Assembly: GCF_001949145.1 (NCBI RefSeq)
Contig: NW_019091765.1
Location: forward strand, 41,392 to 60,441
Length of the DNA stretch: 19,050 nt
Origin: Acanthaster planci
Taxonomy: Eukaryota > Echinodermata > Asteroidea > Valvatida > Acanthasteridae
Reading direction: 5' to 3'
Program-made: the position numbers and the translations under genes
Part shown: piece after piece, positions 9,710-17,052 of the stretch
Numbering within the stretch: position 1 is the first letter of the stretch
Layout: each line of letters starts with the position of its first letter
Notes under the pieces: generated by a model
The model's database searches: none
Seen by the model: only the letters and a program-made list of their open reading frames with translations
Told to the model about the DNA's origin: nothing

Positions 9710-10745
9710 ATGGCGAATCAATACACAAAGAGACTGAATTTGAGCCGCAGGTTAGAAGTTCCTCGTGCCATTAAAGGTGAAAGACGCGAAGTCACCATTA
9801 CGCACAATCCGAGCTCAATAGCTGCGACGCACACGCTAAACATTCAATTCCTGGCATTGGATAAATACGACGTTGTGGTGCCCAGCACCGCAAAATTTGC
9901 TTTCAAGTTGGACTCGACGGAATATCGGACGATGCCGTCGAATCTGCCAACGACAGTTAAGACAAAGCCATCGCGGACGATTTAAAAAGTAGATACTCCA
10001 TTCCGTTGGACGTTCCCATGTTGACGGTCACGGGCCATTTTTTCCCTCGGGTTTTAAAGAACCGTTAACGAATCAACTCGAGTTCAACAATCAAGATAAA
10101 GTAGTTAAATCGACCGACACGGCCGGAGACATTCAATTTCAGACTTGACGTTGGAATACGAAGATCTGGCCCAAGCGTTGCGGCAAAAACACAAAGGCTC
10201 CGTGTATTATTTATTTGACAGAATCCATTCGTGGAAGAAACAGTCAGTCAACAAATCAGACACGTTGTGAACATCAATATAGACCACACGATGAAAAGTT
10301 TGAAAGGCGTCTTGATCATGTTTAAAGACCCGGCCATTAAAAGCCCAAGGTAATTTTACAATCCGCACATTACAAAAAGTATCTTGACGGTCGAAGTTAA
10401 ACCGAATCAATTGTTTTCGCAAGGGCTATTCGAATATCAACATTAGAACGAAATTACCAAGTTCTTTGGCGATTCAGATACCAAATCGGGGCGAGCGGTC
10501 GTGAAAGACGTGATTCTAACCGGCGTTGACACGGCTAGTTATTTGAAAGACAAGTACGGTTTATGGCTCGATTTTAAAAGTTCCGGCGATAACTCGGCAC
10601 ACTAGTCTGGTCAACCGTTGGGTGGAGGTGGCAACATAGCGATACAAATAGAAAGAGCTGCGGGGCAGTTAATAATGTACGTGTTTTAGTGATGGACGCG
10701 CAATTGACGGTCGAAGACGGTGATTTTAACAGTTTGGTGTATTAA
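9710..10745 (+). pseudogene. Capsid-like protein (F54H12.2-like family), internally deleted
   Basis: Probable major structural protein of the element. The N terminus (MANQYTKRLNLSRRLEVPRA, then TLNIQFLALDKYDVVVPSTAKFAFKLD) is intact to about residue 70. The frame then breaks at 9985, and homologous-looking sequence resumes in other frames: SRYSIPLDVPML, TLEYEDLAQAL, DHTMKSLKGVLIMF, FYNPHITKSILTVEV, KPNQLFSQGLFEYQH and DAQLTVEDGDFNSLVY. These beta-rich phrases resemble a family widely annotated in invertebrate genomes as F54H12.2-like, which I take, by gene context, as the capsid candidate; that link is from memory. In-frame stops and at least three shifts are visible. The span gives about 345 codons, and the jump from FKLD to SRYSIPL suggests a missing internal segment. 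Confidence 0.65.
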
Positions 10746-10761
10746 ATCGGGTTTAGAATAG

Positions 10762-11212
10762 ATGAGTTGGAACATGTATAAGTCGCCTCACTGCGCTGTT
10801 TTAAAAAAAAACGTATTTAGAAAGGTTGTGGGTATGTACTGACGGGAATGTTTACTTGTGTGATTTAGATAAAGAAAAACTAGAAATTAACGACGCGGTC
10901 GACTTGTATCAAAACATTTTTGACGGTGTAAACACTTTGTTTATCGTGGATGACTGTACCTCGTATCAGTTTATTAAATATTGCAAGAGATCAAAGGGAG
11001 CAACACTTGCACGCTAAGTAGGATGGCGTTCAGTGGAAGACACTTTAATCACAGCTGTTGGTTATTAACGCAGAAATTCGAAACGAAATTCGTTTATCGG
11101 TGTTTGGATGAAAACGACGTGATACCGATGAAGAGCTGATCGGTTGAAACGGCATTTACGCGATGTCAAATTTCGCAAGCTGGTTAATGACAGAACCACC
11201 AGTCTGTTATAA
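10762..11212 (+). pseudogene. Packaging ATPase (A32/FtsK-HerA type) remnant lacking its P-loop region
   Basis: This gene starts 17 bp after the capsid stop. The ATG at 10762 opens MSWNMYKSPHCAVL, then an A-run joins directly to TYLERLWVCTDGNVYLCDL in another frame. The Walker B strand with its acidic pair reads LFIVDDC (10937-10957). After a stop, SGRHFNHSCWLLTQKF (about 11030) gives the sensor-like Gln region typical of viral packaging ATPases, followed by DENDVIP and a basic C-terminal end before TAA at 11210. A Walker A (GxxGxGKS/T) should lie between the N-terminal strand and Walker B, but no frame there contains it, so the intervening segment seems deleted. The whole is about 150 codons, well below the usual 230-280 for this family. 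Confidence 0.7.
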
Positions 11213-11214
11213 AC

Positions 11215-11262
11215 TAGTTAATTAACAAATTTTCAACTAGTTATCGCGTTAGTTAATTAACA
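11215..11262. repeat. Paired 13-bp direct repeat in intergenic AT-rich DNA
   Basis: The 13-mer tagttaattaaca occurs at 11215-11227 and 11250-11262, 35 bp apart, between the ATPase end and the ORF at 11293. An extra actagtta copy lies between. It may be a regulatory or replication-associated repeat, or replication slippage. Confidence 0.4.
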
Positions 11263-11292
11263 TTGTTAAATATTAAAAATTAAATATCAACA

Positions 11293-11979
11293 ATGCTACA
11301 ATTCATTCAAGTAATTATTGAGTTTGTTATTGCAATTAACTTGACGTATTACACGTTTGAGTACGTAACCGCTAGGCTAACGTTAAACCAATTCAAAAAT
11401 TATGATCATAAAATGGACGACATTAAAAGTATCCTCACAGACGCAAAAGTTAAAACAGCATCAGTCGAACTCAAACCCAACGTAAAAGACAGACTCTGTT
11501 CAGTAGTCGCCTCGGGAAAATCTAAAAAACACCTGGGGGAAGAATACAGCGTCAAAGACATCGAATCTCTAACTGCTGCAGAGCAAGAAAATTTGTACGA
11601 AGTAAAGTTCGGCAAATGGATCGTTAAAACTCAAGACAACTTGATCCTAAGTCCTTATGCGCGACTTTTAGGCATCGCTACACCGATAGAATTCCTGGGC
11701 TTCAACGTAAATTTAGAACTGGAGGTCGATTTGACAAAAGATTTAAACAACGATCCTATCATTAGTCAAACGATGGGGCATTTCTTTAGGGAACTTTGTT
11801 ACAAGTATGGGGTTTATTTATCGCCGCTAGTTGCAACGTTAATAAGAACAAAACATTTAGACATCAACAAGAATCAGTCTATTATAAAAGAAGATGGAAA
11901 CAGACAAGGAACAAACAGCACCGACTCCAACAGTCCAGTGAAGGCACAGGTGCAAACGGTCACCAAGAGTACAAGGTAA
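11293..11979 (+). CDS. Intact 228-residue membrane-anchored protein, unknown
   Basis: The longest unbroken ORF of the virus-like element. Residues 1-27 (MLQFIQVIIEFVIAINLTYY and on) form a hydrophobic N-terminal segment, either a signal anchor or one membrane span. The rest is a soluble, charged, mixed alpha/beta-looking domain with FGKWIVKTQDNLILSPYARLLGIATP near residues 112-137 and a Ser/Thr/Asn-rich tail. I recognise no catalytic motif. The ATG follows the AT-rich leader taaatatcaaca. The last 86 bases overlap the next gene in another frame, as in compact viral genomes. A minor capsid or membrane protein is possible by position after the ATPase; this is inference. Confidence 0.6.
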   Translation: MLQFIQVIIEFVIAINLTYYTFEYVTARLTLNQFKNYDHKMDDIKSILTDAKVKTASVELKPNVKDRLCSVVASGKSKKHLGEEYSVKDIESLTAAEQENLYEVKFGKWIVKTQDNLILSPYARLLGIATPIEFLGFNVNLELEVDLTKDLNNDPIISQTMGHFFRELCYKYGVYLSPLVATLIRTKHLDINKNQSIIKEDGNRQGTNSTDSNSPVKAQVQTVTKSTR

Positions 11980-12238
11980 ACGCCTGGCAGAACATAACAA
12001 AAAGATGAAATTACAGCTCGCCAAAATGAAAATCGTAGAGTCAGAACCCGAGGTAAAGTCGGGAAGTAAGTTCAACTTAGAGAACCTTTACACTTAAAAC
12101 AGAAACTTGATTTTGGGTGGCCTAATAGTCGGAAGAATCGCACTAGCGTTATTTTTGAAGAAGCCCGCTGCTCAAACGAAACCACCGCCACCCGTTCAAG
12201 CAACAAAACCCGCGCAAGAAGTTTTAGACACGGAATAA
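11894..12238 (+). pseudogene. Small single-span membrane protein with two in-frame stops
   Basis: A single frame from the ATG at 11894 to the TAA at 12236 keeps protein-like content across 115 codons, despite TGA at 11939 and TAA at 12095. The order is an acidic start (METDKEQTAPTPT), a basic helical middle (RLAEHNKKMKLQLAKMK), a hydrophobic span (LILGGLIVGRIALALFL) and a Pro-rich tail (KPPPPVQATKPAQE). That is a plausible type of small virion membrane protein. It overlaps the C-terminal end of the preceding ORF in a different frame. Only two point changes break it. Confidence 0.5.
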
Positions 12239-12262
12239 ATTAAAAACGCTATATAATAAAAC

Positions 12263-12490
12263 ATGAGTAACGCAAAATCTATAGGTGTAAAAGGAATTGC
12301 AAAAACCATTTATCACGGTGCAGTAGTCAGTGGCATTTCCATGGTAAAAAAACTATTGAGAATTACACCGCCCGATTTAGATTGGTTGTCGGTAGACGAT
12401 GTAGCCAAAATGACTGCAGTGGCCAGCGGCGCCTTGGCCACACTAGGCCGGCTTGTGTCGCAAGGTATCATACCAGGTAGTTTCAGTTAA
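12263..12490 (+). CDS. Small hydrophobic protein, unknown
   Basis: An intact 75-codon ORF 24 bp after the preceding stop, with atataataaaac immediately upstream of the ATG. The N terminus is Gly/Lys-rich with hydrophobic runs (GIAKTIYHGAVVSGISMV). The C-terminal half (LDWLSVDDVAKMTAVASGALATLGRLVSQGIIP) is mostly helical and Ala/Leu-rich, and could lie on or cross a membrane. I recognise no family name. Similar short helical proteins near the end of this kind of element are plausible virion components. Confidence 0.5.
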   Translation: MSNAKSIGVKGIAKTIYHGAVVSGISMVKKLLRITPPDLDWLSVDDVAKMTAVASGALATLGRLVSQGIIPGSFS

Positions 12491-12506
12491 AATCGGTTTA
12501 TTATAA

Positions 12507-12911
12507 ATAGCAGAAGGTGCATTTCACCCAGAGGAAATTCCTCTGTTGGATCAAGATAAAGAAGAAACAAATCAAGATGATTTAGATTGGGACGATACAT
12601 TTGACACAACGCAACAAGAAACTAATTTTTTAGAAGGTCAATCAACGATAGAACCCAGATATGATACATTAGAACGAGGGAAAAGAATGATAATTAATGG
12701 TAAGGCAGACGATTTCTATAAACATTTTGAACGTGATCGAACAGATCTTCCGACTGTAAAACATTATCAAAATTTTGAAAACCGCACAGATCAAGGTCTA
12801 TTTTACAAAGCCGTTGATATATATGGTTATGTGTTGTTAACTGACAAAAGAAATCCTGATTTATTTGTAGAGCTTGACACAATCGCAAAAAATGCCAGAG
12901 ATGCTGGTTAA
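12507..12911 (+). CDS. Open frame of unknown function lacking an upstream ATG
   Basis: The frame is open from just after the TAA at 12504 to the TAA at 12909. The first in-frame ATG is at 12687, but protein-like sequence begins earlier (AEGAFHPEEIPLLD), so the start may have been lost or moved by mutation, or the exon may be spliced. The N-terminal third is very acidic (Asp/Glu/Gln-rich). Residues after the Met read DFYKHFERDRTDLPTVKHYQ and VDIYGYVLLTDKRNPDLF, a regular folded-looking domain. It ends about 35 bp before the right terminal repeat, making it the last gene of the element. I cannot name it. Confidence 0.45.
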   Translation: MAEGAFHPEEIPLLDQDKEETNQDDLDWDDTFDTTQQETNFLEGQSTIEPRYDTLERGKRMIINGKADDFYKHFERDRTDLPTVKHYQNFENRTDQGLFYKAVDIYGYVLLTDKRNPDLFVELDTIAKNARDAG

Positions 12912-12944
12912 ACTGGGAAACAAAATGATCCAGCTGGAGATTTT

Positions 12945-13100
12945 ATTAAATAATCTACAGGGGTTTGTGGTGCAAGGGCGGTTTGTGGTGCAAGTTTTGG
13001 TTGTGGGGTTTGCCGGGGAATCTGGGTTGGGGATTGGGGGTTGTGGGGTTTGTGTTTGGTTTGGGGGTGGGTTTAGGGGTTGGGGAAGGTACCCAGTAGG
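12945..13100. repeat. Right inner terminal inverted repeat, very G-rich
   Basis: This pairs with 4380-4463 through two perfect 19-bp inverted blocks (12945-12963 and 13015-13033). Between them, an 18-bp tandem duplication (gtttgtggtgcaag at 12963-12976 and 12981-12994) accounts for most of the length difference. From 12960 to 13095 the plus strand has many runs of three to five G separated by T-rich loops, so G-quadruplex formation is likely. The G-rich strand points outward, as at the left end. Confidence 0.85.
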
Positions 13101-13194
13101 GTAGCAATGTCACTTTATTTTGAAGATTTCACCTTCTTTTTAGTCGTTTTCACCTTTTTTAGCCGGGTAGGTATAGGAGAGTAAATTTGGTCTA

Positions 13195-14965
13195 GCACGC
13201 TGTCATTTACAATACTGAGACAGTGTGAAATATTTACGATTTCTTTTAAATTATAAGGGTAGGGCAGCAAAAACCTCTATATCTGTCTAACTAAATAGCC
13301 AAATTTCTAAAAGCCTACACGATTTGACTGTTGGACCATAGGGAAGTTGATTTCTAGAAAAATGTAGATTTTTGGAGCTTCAATTAAGTTGGAATTCATA
13401 GGGAAAACATCGGAATGAAGCAAAGGAGACAGTGTGAAAAATGTACGAATTTATTTTGAGGTTAAGGGTAAGGCTACAAAAAGACTCAAACTCAATCTGT
13501 CTAACTCACCTGCTAAATTTCTAAATACGTGCACGCTTTGAGACTTGGACTATTGAGGTATTGCTTTCTTGAAAACTTTAGAGTTTTGGAGCTTCAGTTA
13601 TACTGGAATTAATAGGGGAAAACATCGGAATGCAGCAATGAGACAGGGTGAAATGTGTACGATTTCATCTATGAAGTTAAGGGTAGGGCTACAAAAACAC
13701 TCCATAGCTGTCAAACTTAACAGCAAAATTTCTAAATACATGCACGATTTAAGTCTTCTGCTATTGAAGAATTGATTTCTTGAAAATTTAGATTTTTTAT
13801 TTTCAGTTGTGTTGGAATTCATAGGGAAAACATTGGAATGCACAAGAAATGAGACAGGGTGAAATGTGTGCAATTTTTTAAAGTTAAGGGAGCTAGAAAA
13901 AACTCCATTATCTACCCAGCTTAATAACTAAATTTCTAAATACCCGATTGATTTTAGTCTTCAATATTGAGAAACTGATTTCGTGAAAAAATTGAGATTC
14001 TTGGAGCTTCAGTTAGGCCTATGTACGAATTAAGAGGAAAGCGTCGAAATCCAGCAAATGAAAATTTATTTCTTGAAAAATTGAGATTTTTGGAGTTTCG
14101 GTTGTGTTGGAATTCACAGGGGAAACATTGGAATGCAGAAAATTGGACAGGGTGAAATATTTTCCATTGTGTCTGAAAAGTTGAGTGTAGGGGTACAAAT
14201 AGACTATACTGATGATCTGGCTGTAACTAAATCGCTAAATTTCTAAATACCTGCACTATTTAAGCCTTCTACTATTGAAGAGCGAATTTCTTGAAAATTT
14301 CGATTTTTGAGTTTCAGTTGTGTTGGATTTCATGGGGGAAAACATCGGAATGCAGCAAATGAGACAGGGTGAAATAATTATGTACGATTTTGTCTGGAAA
14401 GTTGAGGTTATGCGGGCTCAGGCTACAAAAAGACTCCATATCTTTCCAACTAAATCGTCAAATTTCTAAATACCTGCACGATTTGAGTCTTCTACTAATT
14501 AAGAATTGATTTCTTGAAAAATTGAGATTTTGGAACTTCAGTTATGTTGGGATTTATGTGGGAAAACATCGGAATGAACGTACGATAAGGCCAAATATGT
14601 ACGAATTTCCACGGTTACGGGTAGGGCTACGAAAAGGCTCAATACCTCTCAAACTAAATAGCCAAATTTCTAAATAGCTGTTCCATTTGAGTCTGGGACT
14701 ATTGAGAAACTGATGTCGTGAAAAAAATTTAGATTTTGGGAGCTTCAGTTATGTACAAATCCTTAGAGGAAAATGTCGAAATCAAGCAACTTGGAGACAG
14801 GGTGAAATATGTATGATTTTATGTAACGATAAGGGTANGGGCTACAAAACACTCCATATCTGTCCAACTAAGTCGCCAAATTTCAAAATACCTGCACGAC
14901 TTCAGCATTAGACTATATATTGAACAGCTGATTTCTAGAAAATTGAGATTTTTGGAGTTTCAGTT
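13195..14965 (+). repeat. Minisatellite array, about eight units of 205-225 bp
   Basis: The landmark catcggaatg or a variant recurs near 13408, 13623, 13831, 14042, 14126, 14343, 14568 and 14774. This gives a period of about 205-225 bp, with one short partial unit (84 bp) at 14042-14126. Each unit also has aaatttctaaatacctgcac, gatttcttgaaaa and gagacagggtgaaat variants. Units have clearly diverged, so the array is not freshly amplified. There is no coding potential. One ambiguous base (n) at 14838 signals assembly uncertainty here. Confidence 0.9.
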
Positions 14966-14974
14966 TTGTTGCTA

Positions 14975-15430
14975 GGCTTTGGTTGCAGCTGCTTTGCGTT
15001 TATTCATGGAGGTAGAATTCTACCTCCATGGTTTATTTATTGCCAAATGACCGGATGACCGAGGTCATATGTGATTAGTATGGTTCCCTGACCACAAATT
15101 TCCCAGACGTCTCCATACATAATCTTAGCGGGAGTAGTCGGAATTATAAGGACTGGTATCCAAAGGAACATAAAATTTGCTACGCGAATACGCTGCGCTT
15201 GTTTTTGTCACATGGTGTGCGGATCGTCGAGCGATGAGGGGTAAGGATTGTAGAATGAACCTCATTTTATGATTTGTGCCAATGATATACCACCAGTATA
15301 TTGAACAGTATATCATTAGACGCTACAAAATACAATCAATCAAATCATCTCGGAGTAATTGCAGAATACCCCCCCACGCGAAAATTACCCCCTTGAAATC
15401 TTTGGCTACGAGTACGATGTCGAGCTGCTG
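14975..15430. other. Right flank without a recognised gene
   Basis: Apart from the palindrome at 15005-15030 and a weak atgatata/tatatcat pair around 15281-15318, I see no gene or strong repeat in this stretch. Confidence 0.4.
15005..15030. repeat. 26-bp perfect palindrome
   Basis: The half-site catggaggtagaa is followed immediately by its exact reverse complement, with no loop and an EcoRI-like gaattc at the centre. It starts about 40 bp beyond the end of the minisatellite. It could be the tip of a foldback transposon or a fused pair of terminal repeats; the sequence alone does not decide. Confidence 0.75.
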
Positions 15431-15431
15431 T

Positions 15432-16022
15432 GTTGCATTTAGCCCACTACTAGTACTAGTGGCACTAGTGTAGCACGGACTCTCACTCCTGATCCATCCT
15501 CAGCCACACATCCGTATACGCAATTTCATGTCGGCGTATTGAACATTTCGGCGCACCCACTTATCATCGTGGGTGCAATTTCTTCTAAACTTCTAAACTG
15601 CTGCCAAAGTTTTGGGAGAGCCCATTGGTACATGTAGTATCTTATCGTCATCAGTCAGTTTATTACATATGTCTTGACATGGAACAGCCGTTGAGACGAT
15701 GAGGGGTCAAGTGATGTATTGTTCAACGATCTTATTTTAAAGATGGCGACTGAGTGAGCGAGCCCATTAGATTGAATGGATAAAGGCAAAAAGACTGGAA
15801 AACACCTGAATAACGTGAGTGAAATAATTCAATAAATGGTTTTTAGAAAACGGAAAGGTCAAGAATCATGTTCGTGTGCAAAAGAAATTGCGCCCATGAT
15901 GATAAGTGGGTGCGCCGAAATGTTCAATACGCCGACATGAAATTGCATATACGGATGTGTGGCTAATGATGGATCTGGAATGAGAGTCCTTGCCACACTA
16001 CTGGGGCTATGTTGCATTGTGA
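15432..16022. mobile_element. Foldback/MITE-like element with ~140-160-bp inverted arms
   Basis: The left arm (about 15432-15592) and right arm (about 15882-16022) are reverse complements with only scattered mismatches, for example aatttcatgtcggcgtattg / caatacgccgacatgaaatt. The left arm has about 15 extra bases (a duplicated tagt-rich tract near 15450-15467). The 290-bp centre has no ORF. Size and structure fit a non-autonomous inverted-repeat transposon, but I cannot define a target-site duplication. Confidence 0.75.
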
Positions 16023-16101
16023 ACAAGCTGTGTGAAGTGGTGCAGTAGAAAACGGTCAAAGAAGCAAACGAGCAAAGTTGCAAACGGACGAAATGGGTCT
16101 A

Positions 16102-16430
16102 AGTCCAAAGTTAGTGCCGGTTTGCGGTGGCTACGCGGATACGATGTGGAAGTGGCTAAAAAAGGACGAAGCAACACAAAGTGAATGGGATGTGTAGGAA
16201 ATATTGTGAGTCCAAAGTTAGTGCCATTTGGCGGCTACACGGATACGATGTGGAAGTGGCTAAAAAAGGACGAAGCAACTCAAAGTGAATGGGATGTGTA
16301 GGAAATATTGTGAGTCCAAAGTTAGTGCCATTTGGCGGCTACACAGATACGATGTGGAAGTGGCTAAAAAAGGACGAAGCAAGACAAAGTGAATGGGATG
16401 TGTAGGAAATATTCCAAGTCCAAAGTTAGT
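16102..16430 (+). repeat. 104-107-bp tandem repeat, three full copies plus partial
   Basis: Each unit begins agtccaaagttagtg, at 16102, 16209, 16313 and (partial) 16417. The first unit is 107 bp and the next two 104 bp, with very high identity between copies, so the duplication is recent. The phrase gatacgatgtggaagtggc is in every unit. There is no open frame across units. Confidence 0.9.
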
Positions 16431-17050
16431 GTTCAGTATGATTTCATGGATACTAACAGTGGGAAGGAGTGACCATGGGTTGTCATGGTGTCAACAAGTT
16501 AACATTCATGCATCAGTTACACAAGTTAACAATGAAAGGGTGGCGTTGAAACTGTACATGTGCAGACGAGTTAAACGTATTGTTTGTGTTGTGTGTCTGT
16601 TTACAGAAAACAAGTGCTTTTAAGTACCTTGGTTGTGTTTACAGAGAGTAATTGTGAAATACATGGAGGGGGCTGCCAAGAGAAGACCAAAGCATTGAGG
16701 CATCCACGTGTGAAAAAATGGGGAGATTGGCGACAGAGTCAAAAGAAAAGGTCGTGCCCAGTCTGGTAATGGTAGATTAGTGGCAGGGTATCCAAAACTT
16801 TGTGGAAGTCAAGCGTGGTTTGCCTGGCTATTATGAGAAGCACTGGAGGTAGAGTCAGTAGGATTTTTTATTAGCGAGTCTTGCAAGGCTAGCAGCATAA
16901 TAAGGGCGGTGTGGTTTTTGATCACTGAAGTATATATATCCCTTTTGTTGCCGCAACATTCCTTGCTGATGGAAAGAGGGGGATTAGAAAAGAAAAAGCC
17001 AGTTGAAATTAAGGAAGCGTGGGTTAAATTACCCTGTCACAACTAGCTAT
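16431..17050. other. Unassigned stretch upstream of the Merlin remnant
   Basis: I see no gene. It may include the 5' terminal region of the transposon; the phrase gtggcagggtat near 16783 recurs near 18566 in the same orientation, so it is not an inverted terminal repeat. Confidence 0.3.
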
Positions 17051-17052
17051 AC

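Noticed and set aside
5288-10745. Alternative genetic code reading TAA/TAG as an amino acid in the element genes
   Set aside because: Many in-frame stops are TAA or TAG, but frameshifts and deletions are also frequent and TGA stops occur, so ordinary pseudogene decay explains it better.
13195-14965. CRISPR-like array
   Set aside because: Units are over 200 bp, repeated along their full length with no unique spacers, and the context is animal DNA; this is a minisatellite.
15230-15760. Apparent repeat of a gatgaggggt phrase near 15226 and 15700
   Set aside because: Similarity does not extend convincingly beyond about 15-20 bases.
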